Source: Lysinibacillus timonensis
GTDB taxonomy: Bacteria; Bacillota; Bacilli; Bacillales_A; Planococcaceae
Length of the DNA: 64,000 bases
Reading direction: 5' to 3'
NCBI RefSeq assembly: GCF_900291985.1
Contig: NZ_LT985980.1
Location: 3,680,001 to 3,744,000 of the forward strand
This document shows, in pieces, positions 27,885 through 36,656 of the stretch. The notes beneath the pieces were generated by a model that was not told the origin of the DNA, ran no database searches, and saw nothing but the letters and a program-made list of their open reading frames with translations. Numbering within the stretch: position 1 is the stretch's first letter; each line of letters opens with the position of its first letter. The position numbers were made by a program, and so were the translations under genes.

Positions 27885-28536
27885 TACACTAGTAATTTAT
27901 TTATTAATGGTAAAAGTATATCACCGTTTTAATTATCCATTTTTAATGCCGGTTATTACGGCATCCATAATTATAATAGTGGGTTTATTAGTTTTACATA
28001 TTCCATATGAAGTATATATGGAAGGTGGGCAATGGTTACAACATTTGTTAGGACCAGCAGTAGTTGGGTTGGCCTATCCTCTATATAATCAACGACACTT
28101 ATTAGTAAAATATAAATATAGCATAATGTCTGGCTTGCTTATTGCAATGATGAGTGGGCTCATAAGTGTTTATGTTTTTTTAGCACTATTTCGCGTAGAA
28201 AAAGAATTAATACTTACGGCTTTGCCTAAATCAATTACGACACCGATTGCAATGCAGGTAAGTGAGACTATCGGTGGAATACCGCCACTAACAGCGGTCC
28301 TCGTAATGATTGCAGGATTTACTGGTGCAATACTTGGGCCATATATTTATAAGTTCGCGAAAGTTACTTCGCCAATTAGTCGTGGAGTATCAATGGGTAG
28401 TGCAAGTCATGGCATTGGAGTTTCTAAGTTAGCAGAATACGGTGAAGAAGATTTATCTATTGGTTCTGTTTCGATGAGTTTGAGTGCTGTTATAGGTGCG
28501 ATTATTTGTCCCATTTTAGCAATGTTCATATCATAA
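27859..28536 (+). CDS. lrgB: LrgB/CidB-family membrane protein
   Basis: Partner of the preceding LrgA-like protein, 225 residues with about six to seven hydrophobic segments. The family motif is present in LPKSITTPIAMQVSETIGG and in the glycine-rich RGVSMGSASHGIGVSKL. The TTG start at 27859 is supported by GAGGAGGGGG nine bases upstream. B. subtilis has similar pairs (ysbAB/pftAB, a pyruvate uptake system), so pyruvate transport is one possible role here; the window's kinase could also control it, but no link is seen. Confidence 0.88.
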   Translation: MALAISIISTLVIYLLMVKVYHRFNYPFLMPVITASIIIIVGLLVLHIPYEVYMEGGQWLQHLLGPAVVGLAYPLYNQRHLLVKYKYSIMSGLLIAMMSGLISVYVFLALFRVEKELILTALPKSITTPIAMQVSETIGGIPPLTAVLVMIAGFTGAILGPYIYKFAKVTSPISRGVSMGSASHGIGVSKLAEYGEEDLSIGSVSMSLSAVIGAIICPILAMFIS

Positions 28537-28567
28537 TTCTCTCATTCTCTCAATAAGTTTTCAAGGT

Positions 28568-28612
28568 AAATGAGGGATCATTAAGATTAGTCTTTAAAAT
28601 CCCTCATTTTTT
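28568..28612 (+). terminator. Terminator of the lrgAB-like pair
   Basis: Perfect 11-bp stem AAATGAGGGAT / ATCCCTCATTT with a T-run to 28612. Confidence 0.88.
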
Positions 28613-28698
28613 GTTACTAGTATAACTTTAATGTAGGGTAAACAAGTTCATATAAGTCGTACCGAAAATGCGAGGTTTTGAGAAGTAGTAAATAAATC

Positions 28699-28734
28699 AA
28701 AAAAACTGTCCAGACCTTAAAAATTCTGAACAGT
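28699..28734 (-). terminator. Terminator of the arginine decarboxylase gene
   Basis: Minus-strand stem ACTGTTCAGA / TCTGGACAGT with one G-U pair, then TTTTTT. It begins seven bases after the speA stop. Confidence 0.88.
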
Positions 28735-28740
28735 TTTTTA

Positions 28741-30210
28741 CTAGAATATTGGTTTACGTTCTTTAATTACACGAACAAATTGCATAGTTCGATCTTCTGG
28801 ACCTTGGAGAGGGAGGCCAGCATCAATATTCATTTGAATGTATTCAATATTTTCTTCTGTAATAATTTCTCCTGGAATAAAAATTGGTATTCCCGGAGGA
28901 TACACCATTATAAACTCTGCACAAATATAACCAGCTGACTCTTTAAATGGAATCATTTCTGTTGATGCGTAAAATGCATTCCGTGGAGACATTGCTAAAG
29001 CTGGAATATCTGGTACTGATACTTTTGTTTGTGTTATAGAAGCTTCTGACTCGAAAGCTAGTGACATACGTTGTAATGCATTAACTAATAAGTTGATTTC
29101 CTTTTTCGAATCACCTAGTGTAATGATACAAAGTATATTATATAGGTCGGATAGTTCAACTTCAATATTGGCATTTTGACGTAGCCATTCTTCTGCTTGA
29201 TGGCCTGTAATTCCTAAATCTTTGACACTAATCAATAATTTAGTTGGATCCATATCAAAGGTAGCGGAAGATTTTAAAAGTTCACGCCCAGCACATTTTA
29301 AATGTGGAATCTTATTGATTCTTTTTCTAGCATCCTTTGCTAATCGGATTGTATCCTCTATTAAATCATACCCATGAACGGCTAATTGTCGTCGAGCAGT
29401 ATCCAGTGATGCGAGAATAGGATATGAAGTTGAGGTAGTCGTTAACATCGAAAAAACAGATTGAACACGATTAATAGATACTAGTCCTTCACGAACATTT
29501 AATACTGAACTTTGAGTTAATGAGCCACCTAGTTTGTGTACGCTTGTTGCTGCCATGTCAGCTCCTGCTTGCATAGCAGAAACAGGTAACTCATCATGAA
29601 ATTTTATATGAACACCATGCGCTTCATCAACAATAACGGGAATGTTACGCTCATGAGCAAGGTCAACAATTCGTTTTAAGTCTGCTGCAAACCCAAAATA
29701 AGTAGGATTAATAACTAACATTGCTTTTGCGTCTGGATAAGTGTTCAATGCCTTTTCTACTGATTCTACCGAAATACCATGTGAAATACCGTATTCAGTA
29801 TCAATTTCTGGTGCGATAAAGATTGGAATAGCACCTGCAAGTACAATTGCAGACATTGTCGACTTATGAACATTTCGAGGCACTATAATTTTATCTCCTG
29901 GACCAACGACGGACATGATCATCGTCATTATAGCACCGCTAGTACCTTGTACAGAAAAGAATGTATAGTCAGCACCAAAGGCTTCTGCTGCCAATTTCTG
30001 TGCTTCTTTAATAACACCTTTAGGAGAATGCAGGTCATCTAGTGGAGCAATATTAATTAAATCAATTGACAATACGTTGTCGCCGACAAACTCACGAAAA
30101 GCCGGATCCATTCCTTGTCCCTTTTTATGACCAGGAATATGAAACTGGATTGGATGTCTATTTCGATGTTTGAGTAATGCGTCGAACAATGGAGTTTCTA
30201 ATTGTGACAA
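28741..30210 (-). CDS. speA: Arginine decarboxylase (Orn/Lys/Arg decarboxylase family)
   Basis: PLP enzyme that makes agmatine, the first step of polyamine synthesis in Bacillus. From the TTG at 30210 it has 489 residues. The PLP lysine is in TSVHKLGGS (Lys226) and the preceding DEAHGVH binds the cofactor; the N-terminus reads QFHIPGHKKG as in SpeA. TTG is chosen because GAGGTGG lies eight bases upstream, while the in-frame GTG at 30222 overlaps that site; the result aligns with the MSQ start of B. subtilis SpeA by recall. Lysine decarboxylase is the main alternative. Confidence 0.88.
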   Translation of the reverse strand: MSQLETPLFDALLKHRNRHPIQFHIPGHKKGQGMDPAFREFVGDNVLSIDLINIAPLDDLHSPKGVIKEAQKLAAEAFGADYTFFSVQGTSGAIMTMIMSVVGPGDKIIVPRNVHKSTMSAIVLAGAIPIFIAPEIDTEYGISHGISVESVEKALNTYPDAKAMLVINPTYFGFAADLKRIVDLAHERNIPVIVDEAHGVHIKFHDELPVSAMQAGADMAATSVHKLGGSLTQSSVLNVREGLVSINRVQSVFSMLTTTSTSYPILASLDTARRQLAVHGYDLIEDTIRLAKDARKRINKIPHLKCAGRELLKSSATFDMDPTKLLISVKDLGITGHQAEEWLRQNANIEVELSDLYNILCIITLGDSKKEINLLVNALQRMSLAFESEASITQTKVSVPDIPALAMSPRNAFYASTEMIPFKESAGYICAEFIMVYPPGIPIFIPGEIITEENIEYIQMNIDAGLPLQGPEDRTMQFVRVIKERKPIF

Positions 30211-30251
30211 CGCAGGTACCACCTCGCTTTACGTAAATTAAAACAAGATGA

Positions 30252-30280
30252 ATTATAGCACCTATTAGCGAGTGTGACTA
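30252..30280 (-). promoter_or_regulatory. Extended -10 promoter of speA
   Basis: Minus strand TAGTCA (30280-30275), 17-bp spacer, TATAAT (30257-30252) preceded by TGC, an extended -10. Confidence 0.65.
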
Positions 30281-30351
30281 TAAAAAAATGAAGGAAATTT
30301 AATTTCTTTTTAAAATTGTTTTCTAGAGTGTGTTTTAAAAGGGGGAAAAAC

Positions 30352-31311
30352 ATGAATTGGGAAACTCGCGTAACGAAATTATTAGGGATAAAATATCCAA
30401 TCATCCAAGGTGGACTTGCCTACCTCGCCTATTCAGAGTTAGCAGCTGCTGTTTCAGAAGCAGGAGGACTTGGTCAAATAACAGCTATGAGTTTGAAATC
30501 ACCTAACTTATTGAGAGAGGAAATTAGAAAAGTTCGAAATAAAACAACTAAACCCTTTGGTGTTAATTTTGCGATAGGCAACTTTGGACAAGGGTATGAA
30601 GATTTAGTACGAGTTGTGATAGATGAAAAAGTGCCAGTTATTACGATGACGGGTGGGAACCCTTTACCATTGTTTCAATTATTAGAAGGTGTCGACTGTA
30701 AAAAGTTAGTGTTGGTTGCAGCACGAAGACAGGCACAGAAAGCTGAACAACTAGGTGCGGACGCTGTAATTGTTGTAGGACAAGAAGGCGGTGGACATTT
30801 AGGTAAAGATGATGTCGGTACGATGGTGCTTGTACCTCAAGTGGTAGATAGTGTTTCAATACCTGTAATTGCATCAGGAGGTATAGGGGACGGGCGTGGA
30901 TGGATGGCCGCTCATTCACTTGGTGCAGAAGGAATTGAAATGGGTACAAGATTTATTGCTACAAAAGAATGTGTTCATGCATCACCTGCGTATATTGAGG
31001 CATTACTAAATAGTAGTGAATCAGATACAACGATTATAAAAAAATCTCTTGGTACTCCCGGACGAGTATTAAAAACCCAATTTACAAATGAAATATTAGA
31101 TATTGAAAAAGTTTCACCTACATATGTAGCATTAAAACATTATATAAGTGGTGAAGCAAATAAGAAATTTATATATGAAGGTGATGAAACGCAAGGTTAT
31201 GGCTGGGCAGGTCAAATCACTGGAATGATTAACGACGTTCCTACAGTTGAGCAACTAATTCATAGAATGGTTGTACAAGCAGAAGATATACGGTTAAAAT
31301 GGGGACAATAA
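30352..31311 (+). CDS. Nitronate monooxygenase / FabK-like flavoprotein
   Basis: FMN-dependent TIM-barrel protein of the 2-nitropropane dioxygenase family, 319 residues. It shows KYPIIQGGLAYLAYSELAAAVS at the N-terminus, VIVVGQEGGGHLG in the middle and the phosphate-binding IASGGIGDGRGWMAAHSLGA near residues 176-196. It may detoxify nitronates or act as an enoyl-ACP reductase II; the motifs do not decide. The ATG at 30352 follows AAAAGGGGG; an in-frame extension to 30316 has no binding site. It stands divergent to speA and just upstream of yktA. Confidence 0.85.
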   Translation: MNWETRVTKLLGIKYPIIQGGLAYLAYSELAAAVSEAGGLGQITAMSLKSPNLLREEIRKVRNKTTKPFGVNFAIGNFGQGYEDLVRVVIDEKVPVITMTGGNPLPLFQLLEGVDCKKLVLVAARRQAQKAEQLGADAVIVVGQEGGGHLGKDDVGTMVLVPQVVDSVSIPVIASGGIGDGRGWMAAHSLGAEGIEMGTRFIATKECVHASPAYIEALLNSSESDTTIIKKSLGTPGRVLKTQFTNEILDIEKVSPTYVALKHYISGEANKKFIYEGDETQGYGWAGQITGMINDVPTVEQLIHRMVVQAEDIRLKWGQ

Positions 31312-31335
31312 TGATATAAAAGGATGGTTTACATT

Positions 31336-31611
31336 ATGGAATACTCATATCCTATTTCACCAGATTGGACGACTGATGAAATCATTTCAATCATTCAATT
31401 TTTTGAAGGAATAGAAAAAGCCTATGAAAAGGGCATTAAAAGAGAAGATATGCTAGCGTTATATCGACGATTTAAAGAAATTGTTCCGTCTCAATCAGAA
31501 GAAAAATCAGTATTTCGCGAATTTGAAGAAGTGAGTGGCTATATCAGCTACCAAGTAATTAAACAAACAAAAGAATTAGAAGACGGGCAAATCGTCCGAG
31601 TACAAAGATAA
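31336..31611 (+). CDS. yktA: UPF0223 family protein (YktA-like)
   Basis: Small conserved Firmicute protein of unknown function, 91 residues, opening MEYSYPISPDWTTDEIIS. The ATG at 31336 is chosen because family members start with MEY; an in-frame ATG at 31324 sits within the AAAGGATGG site. It is mostly helical and acidic with no membrane segment. It keeps the yktA-yktB neighbourhood of B. subtilis. Confidence 0.85.
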   Translation: MEYSYPISPDWTTDEIISIIQFFEGIEKAYEKGIKREDMLALYRRFKEIVPSQSEEKSVFREFEEVSGYISYQVIKQTKELEDGQIVRVQR

Positions 31612-31627
31612 TAAGGCGAAAAAAAAT

Positions 31628-31670
31628 AAAAAGGATGTGGTTGCTGAATTCTCGCAACTACATCCTTTTT
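31628..31670. terminator. Bidirectional terminator between yktA and yktB
   Basis: Stem AAAAAGGATGTGGTTGC / GCAACTACATCCTTTTT with one G-U pair and nine-base loop, T-runs on both strands; genes on either side converge. The 31671-31818 stretch after it is AT-rich with nothing else seen. Confidence 0.88.
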
Positions 31671-31818
31671 ACCTTATTGCGCTATTTGCATCGAATGAAA
31701 AATATGTTGATTTTTATTAAAAAAAGTAAAAGAAAATAAGTAGAAAAATGTAATGTTTGTTATCATTTCGTGCATATTAATTATACAACACAAAAAAAGC
31801 CAAACAAAAAACTGAATT

Positions 31819-32448
31819 TTATTTATCAACGATGATGTTGTAAATAGGTAAGAGTGCTTCAAAAGTTTCTTCAGTAATTTTTAAGAACTCCTTGGATGAG
31901 AGCTGAACTGCTTCTTCTCGAGAAATATGACGTCCAACTAAGAAATCACTTTTTTTCACGTCTCGTAATCGGATTAATGCCTGTTCTAGTTGACTTTCTC
32001 TTCCAACTTCTAATGTTATAGCATCTTGAGACATATGATCACTAGAAAAAATAAAATTAGCTGGCAATTGATCAAACTCTTCTATATTTTCTAGAAGACG
32101 ATTTGCCATCACTGTTTTTTGAGGAGCTTCATAAATTATCGCGACAATGATGAATAAATATGTATCCCAAAGTCCAATTTGAAAATGAGGAAGTGATTTG
32201 TAACCACGCTTATATGGAGCAAATGCTACCCAAGAATCTTTTGGAGGATTAATTGTTCTCCTAGCATGTTTTGCAACATGTGGGAAAAATTCCTCTCCTA
32301 ACTTCATACTTAAATAGTCGGCGTAAGTCTCGCCTAGGAATTGGAATTTTGGACGGACAATTGTAGTTAGTGCTTCCATTCGTTGTTCCAGTCCTTCAAC
32401 TTTGAAGACATCAAAATCTCTATTAGTCCAATCAACTTTATTTAACAT
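31819..32448 (-). CDS. yktB: UPF0637 family protein (YktB-like)
   Basis: Conserved protein of unknown function, 209 residues, close to the usual size. It begins MLNKVDWTNRDFDVFKVEGL, the family's typical start, and contains HARRTINPPKDSWVAFAPYKRGYK. No membrane segment or signal peptide. A GGTGG site precedes the ATG. It sits in the same place as yktB in B. subtilis and is divergent to the small gene at 32562. Confidence 0.85.
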   Translation of the reverse strand: MLNKVDWTNRDFDVFKVEGLEQRMEALTTIVRPKFQFLGETYADYLSMKLGEEFFPHVAKHARRTINPPKDSWVAFAPYKRGYKSLPHFQIGLWDTYLFIIVAIIYEAPQKTVMANRLLENIEEFDQLPANFIFSSDHMSQDAITLEVGRESQLEQALIRLRDVKKSDFLVGRHISREEAVQLSSKEFLKITEETFEALLPIYNIIVDK

Positions 32449-32561
32449 TTTTAAGTACCACCTTTCAAAAATTGATGTTTATTTTCAATGTTTTTTGGGA
32501 AAAATCTTGTAACAATAGCTTTTCGTGAAAAGTTTCTAAAAAGGAAAGGGAAGTGATTCAT

Positions 32562-32759
32562 ATGAAACAGATGATTAAAATTATACGTAAAGTCGACATT
32601 GAAAAGCAATACGAACATGTTTTACGTTTAGAACTTGATTATGAATTAGCCTCACTTTATTCCGCTATGCAAGAAAATGACACAAACGAAATGGAGAAGT
32701 GTAAGAAGCGCCTGAAGGAGATTCAAGACGAATTAGATGGTCTACATGCATATGTGTAA
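32562..32759 (+). CDS. Small helical protein, YkzI-like position
   Basis: A 65-residue protein, MKQMIKIIRKVDIEKQYEHV at the start, followed by a highly charged helix (NEMEKCKKRLKEIQDELDGL) likely to form a coiled coil. The ATG at 32562 follows AAGGGAAG by eight bases; an upstream GTG at 32553 overlaps it. Place between yktB and suhB matches ykzI of B. subtilis, but sequence identity to YkzI is not verified. Function unknown. Confidence 0.75.
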   Translation: MKQMIKIIRKVDIEKQYEHVLRLELDYELASLYSAMQENDTNEMEKCKKRLKEIQDELDGLHAYV

Positions 32760-32778
32760 AAATTTAATATCGATTTAA

Positions 32779-32817
32779 AAAATCACTTGCACTTTCACTA
32801 GTTGCAAGTGATTTTTT
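32779..32817 (+). terminator. Terminator after the small helical protein gene
   Basis: Stem AAAATCACTTGCA / TGCAAGTGATTTT with 11-base loop and T-run to 32817. Confidence 0.88.
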
Positions 32818-32937
32818 GTTATAATAATTAAAGATTACATTTTTTTATCATTGATAACTTTATTTGCAATAAATGCACATTATTGGGGACCACGGTGTGC
32901 AATTACTTTATGTGTGGTTTTTTGGGAAGGTGGGAGA

Positions 32938-33735
32938 ATGATGGATTTACATCTAATTGATCAATTTGCAAAAGACATGCTTTTTGAAGCAGGGAGACGA
33001 ATACGTGATGCATTTTCGTTTGAGTTAATTGTTGAAACGAAATCAGATCCGAATGATTTAGTAACTAATATTGATCGGGAAACCGAGCTGTTTTTTATTG
33101 AGAAAATTAAAGCGTTCAATCCTACTCATCGTATACTAGGTGAAGAAGGCATGGGGGAAAAGGTAGAGTCATTAGAAGGACCAGTTTGGCTTATCGATCC
33201 AATCGACGGAACGATGAATTTTATCAAACAACATCGACATTTTATGATTACCATAGGTTTTTTTGTTGATGGTATTGGAAAGTTAGGTTACATATTCGAT
33301 GTAATGCGTGAGGACCTATTCTATGCTATCGAAAATGAAGGTGCATGGTATAACAATTCTCCTCTATTAAAACTAGAACCATTAGATATTGAAGAGGCTG
33401 TAGTTGGCATTAATGCAACATGGGTAACACCAAATCGGGTAGTAAACCATGAGAAAATAATTGATTTAGTCAAAACTGTACGTGGAACTCGCTCATACGG
33501 TTCTGCAGCGATGGAAATAGCATTTGTCGTAAGTGGAAAATTGGATGCTTATTTATCTATGAGGTTATCGCCTTGGGATATTGGGGGAGGAACAGTTATC
33601 GCTAATGAAGTTGGAGCAATCGCAACTAATTTTAAGGGAGAAAAAGTAAATTTATTATCAACCGACACATTCATAATAGCAAATCCTTCAATTCATCAAC
33701 TAATTTTAAATAAGTATATTGAAACGAAAAAATGA
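32938..33735 (+). CDS. suhB: Inositol monophosphatase family protein
   Basis: Mg-dependent phosphatase of the IMPase/SuhB family (YktC in B. subtilis), 265 residues. The metal site is complete: GEEGMG with Glu69/70, WLIDPIDGTMNF with Asp87, Asp90, Gly91 and Thr92, and SPWDIGGGTVIANEVGA near the C-terminus. Starts at 32938 or 32941 are both possible after GGAAGGTGGGAG; the long in-frame extension to 32851 has no binding site. The true substrate may be inositol phosphate, another sugar phosphate or NADP. Confidence 0.88.
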   Translation: MMDLHLIDQFAKDMLFEAGRRIRDAFSFELIVETKSDPNDLVTNIDRETELFFIEKIKAFNPTHRILGEEGMGEKVESLEGPVWLIDPIDGTMNFIKQHRHFMITIGFFVDGIGKLGYIFDVMREDLFYAIENEGAWYNNSPLLKLEPLDIEEAVVGINATWVTPNRVVNHEKIIDLVKTVRGTRSYGSAAMEIAFVVSGKLDAYLSMRLSPWDIGGGTVIANEVGAIATNFKGEKVNLLSTDTFIIANPSIHQLILNKYIETKK

Positions 33736-33737
33736 CA

Positions 33738-33784
33738 AAAAAACGCATGTTGCCACAATACATTGTTGCTACATGCGTTTTTTA
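33738..33784 (+). terminator. Terminator of suhB
   Basis: Stem AAAAACGCATGT / ACATGCGTTTTT with inner partial pairing (CACAAT/ATTGTT) and T-run at 33777-33783. Confidence 0.85.
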
Positions 33785-33861
33785 CATTTAGTTCTTACAG
33801 TTTTTTGTTAAATTATGAATTTAAAAATCAAATGGTGAAGAAAATAAAGAAAAGGTTGAAT

Positions 33862-34047
33862 TCATAGTAAACCCTGTTCCCGGAATTTACGTTTCATTTT
33901 AAATCCTAATATAAAGGCAAAGATTAAAGCTACAATTGCTGCAATTACTCCAAACACACTGCCGACTGCTATTGCATATCCGATTGAAACCATTGATAGA
34001 ATGGCAGCCAATGCAAAGATAAACATAACTAATTTTGCTAAGTTCAT
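33862..34047 (-). CDS. ylaF: YlaF-like small membrane protein (DUF5325)
   Basis: A 61-residue protein with two hydrophobic segments (~3-24 and 28-50) and a basic C-terminus KMKRKFREQGLL that should face the cytoplasm. AGGAGG precedes the ATG. Its size, two-helix form and place beside typA match YlaF of B. subtilis. Function unknown. Confidence 0.8.
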   Translation of the reverse strand: MNLAKLVMFIFALAAILSMVSIGYAIAVGSVFGVIAAIVALIFAFILGFKMKRKFREQGLL

Positions 34048-34121
34048 TACTACGCCTCCTAATATAAGCGAATATAAAATGTAAAATTCATCAATTTTAA
34101 ATATATTGGTAAAATCTTTTT

Positions 34122-34151
34122 AAGACAATATAGTTCTTCATGTGCTATAAT
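34122..34151 (+). promoter_or_regulatory. Extended -10 promoter of typA
   Basis: AAGACA (34122-34127), 18-bp spacer, TGCTATAAT (34143-34151) with a perfect extended -10. It lies 43 bp before the typA ATG. Confidence 0.65.
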
Positions 34152-34193
34152 AACACAGTTAATCATACGAAAAAAAGAATGTGGAGTGGAATA

Positions 34194-36038
34194 ATGACAA
34201 ATTTACGTCAAGATTTACGCAATATCGCGATTATCGCACACGTTGACCATGGGAAAACAACATTAGTCGATCAATTATTAAAGCAATCTGGAACGTTCCG
34301 TACAAACGAGCATGTGGAAGAACGTGCTATGGACTCAAATGATATTGAGCGTGAGCGCGGAATTACGATTCTAGCTAAAAATACAGCAGTAAATTATAAC
34401 GGTACTCGTATTAATATTTTAGATACACCGGGTCACGCAGATTTCGGTGGAGAAGTAGAACGTATTTTAAAAATGGTAGATGGTGTTTTACTAGTAGTTG
34501 ATGCATATGAGGGTTGTATGCCTCAAACACGTTTTGTATTGAAAAAAGCATTAGAACAAAAATTAACACCTATCGTTGTAGTAAATAAAGTAGATAAAGA
34601 TTCTGCTCGCCCTGAAGAAGTAGTAGATGAAGTATTAGACCTACTTATTGAATTAGGCGCAGATGAAGATCAATTAGACTTCCCAGTTGTATATGCATCT
34701 GGTGTAAATGGTACTGCATCTTTAGATTCAGACCCATCAAAACAAGAAGAAAATATGCAATGTCTATTCGAATCAATTATTGAGAACATCCCAGCACCAG
34801 CAGATACACGTGACGAGCCTTTACAATTCCAAGTAGCGTTACTTGATTATAACGATTTCGTAGGACGTATCGGTATTGGTCGTGTATTCCGTGGGACAAT
34901 CCATGTTGGTCAACAAGTAGCATTAATGAAATTAGATGGATCAGTTAAACAATTCCGTGTTACTAAACTATTCGGTTTCTTCGGTTTAAAACGTGAAGAA
35001 ATTCAAGAAGCGTATGCTGGCGATTTAATTGCAGTATCTGGTATGGAAGAAATTAATGTAGGGGAAACAGTATGTCCAGTTGACCATCAAGAGGCATTAA
35101 CACCATTACGAATTGATGAACCTACATTACAAATGACTTTCTTAGTAAACAATTCACCATTTGCAGGTCGCGAAGGTAAATGGATTACGTCTAGAAAGAT
35201 AGAAGAACGTCTTCGTTCTCAATTACAAACAGACGTATCTTTACGTGTAGAGGATACAGACTCTCCAGATGCTTGGATCGTTTCAGGTCGTGGAGAACTT
35301 CACCTTTCTATCCTAATAGAAAACATGCGCCGTGAAGGCTATGAATTACAAGTGTCAAAACCACAAGTAATCATTCGTGAAATTGATGGCGTCAAATGTG
35401 AACCAATTGAACGTGTTCAAATCGATGTACCAGAAGAAAGTGTAGGTTCAATCATTGAATCTTTAGGTAACCGTAAAGGTGAAATGTTAGATATGGTGAA
35501 TGAAGGTAATGGACAAGTTCGTTTAATCTTCATGGTACCAGCACGTGGACTAATCGGTTATACAACGGAATTTATGTCCTTAACAAAAGGCTTTGGTATT
35601 ATTAATCATACATTTGATTCTTACCAACCGGTTGTTGCAGGTCGTGTAGGTGGACGTCACCAAGGTGCGCTTGTATCAATGGAAACAGGAAAAGCTAGTA
35701 CCTATGGTATGATGCAAATCGAAGACCGTGGTACACTATTTGTGGAACCAGGCACGGAAATTTACGAAGGTATGATCGTTGGAGAAAATAACCGTGATAA
35801 TGATATTACGGTAAATATTACAAAAATGAAGCAAAAAACAAATGTTCGTTCAGCTACTAAAGACCAAACAAATGTTATTAAAAAACCTCGTATCCTAACA
35901 CTTGAAGAAGCACTTGAGTTCTTAGATGAAGATGAGTATTTAGAGGTTACACCTCAATCGATTCGTTTACGTAAACAAATTTTAGACAAAAACGAACGTG
36001 AAAAAGTAGCAAAAAAGAAAAAGTTTGCTGAACAATAA
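34194..36038 (+). CDS. typA: Translational GTPase TypA/BipA
   Basis: Ribosome-binding GTPase (YlaG) for growth under stress and for ribosome assembly, 614 residues. The GTP-binding domain has IAIIAHVDHGKTTL (13-26), RGITILAKN, DTPGHADFGGEVERI and VVNKVDKD; domain II, the EF-G-like domains III and V, and the C-terminal TypA-specific domain follow. ATG at 34194 follows GGAGTGG; the frame opens earlier at 34140 without a binding site. Codon use is biased toward a few A/T-ending codons, as in highly expressed genes. Confidence 0.97.
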   Translation: MTNLRQDLRNIAIIAHVDHGKTTLVDQLLKQSGTFRTNEHVEERAMDSNDIERERGITILAKNTAVNYNGTRINILDTPGHADFGGEVERILKMVDGVLLVVDAYEGCMPQTRFVLKKALEQKLTPIVVVNKVDKDSARPEEVVDEVLDLLIELGADEDQLDFPVVYASGVNGTASLDSDPSKQEENMQCLFESIIENIPAPADTRDEPLQFQVALLDYNDFVGRIGIGRVFRGTIHVGQQVALMKLDGSVKQFRVTKLFGFFGLKREEIQEAYAGDLIAVSGMEEINVGETVCPVDHQEALTPLRIDEPTLQMTFLVNNSPFAGREGKWITSRKIEERLRSQLQTDVSLRVEDTDSPDAWIVSGRGELHLSILIENMRREGYELQVSKPQVIIREIDGVKCEPIERVQIDVPEESVGSIIESLGNRKGEMLDMVNEGNGQVRLIFMVPARGLIGYTTEFMSLTKGFGIINHTFDSYQPVVAGRVGGRHQGALVSMETGKASTYGMMQIEDRGTLFVEPGTEIYEGMIVGENNRDNDITVNITKMKQKTNVRSATKDQTNVIKKPRILTLEEALEFLDEDEYLEVTPQSIRLRKQILDKNEREKVAKKKKFAEQ

Positions 36039-36087
36039 TAGTTTGCAATAGTGTTATTTCTGGGAATGTAGAAAGGTGTTGTGGGAA

Positions 36088-36474
36088 ATGAACTGGTTAG
36101 GTACGCTTAATTTAATTCAAGCAGCTACACCTACGATATGGACAGAGGGGAAAGCCTTTGGTATGATGTCGGGAATTACCCGTTACATCTATGAAAACAT
36201 GCCATCATATCAAGAGGCTGGTTATGTTGTATTTTTCTTAGTTTTTATATTGTCAGCTATTGTATTTAAACTAGGATTTGCAAAAAAAGATTTAAGCATA
36301 GGAAAAAATATTATCATTTATATTTTCCTATTTTTGGGTTGTATGGTATTAACATTCTTAGCATTGTTTTTACCAATGATCGAAGGACTCATTGTCGCTG
36401 CGTTAATATTAATCGTATATAAAATCCGTCTATGGAGAGAAAAACGAGAAGAAGCGGCAGCAAATGCCAAATAG
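36088..36474 (+). CDS. ylaH: YlaH-like membrane protein
   Basis: A 128-residue membrane protein with three or four hydrophobic segments (~46-62, 73-95 and 98-115) and a charged end WREKREEAAANAK. ATG at 36088 lies nine bases after GAAAGGTG; the GTG at 36076 overlaps it. It follows typA by 49 bp and is probably co-transcribed, as in B. subtilis. Function unknown. Confidence 0.82.
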   Translation: MNWLGTLNLIQAATPTIWTEGKAFGMMSGITRYIYENMPSYQEAGYVVFFLVFILSAIVFKLGFAKKDLSIGKNIIIYIFLFLGCMVLTFLALFLPMIEGLIVAALILIVYKIRLWREKREEAAANAK

Positions 36475-36656
36475 TTATGAAGAACTGCATCTATTAATGG
36501 TGCAGTTTTTTATTTTGGTAAGGTTGAGCGTTTTTGTTTTAGTTATACGAATGAGCGGTACTATAATTGCAGGTGGAGTTGTTTATTGTTTTGTACTGTT
36601 TAAGATTAAATAGAAAGGCCATTCTAAAGGGCAAAAAGTTGAAAGAGTGGAGTGTA

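Noticed and set aside
30211-30240. T-box antiterminator, from AGGTGGTACC near speA
   Set aside because: It is the ribosome binding site of speA and lacks the stem I, specifier and terminator of a T-box.
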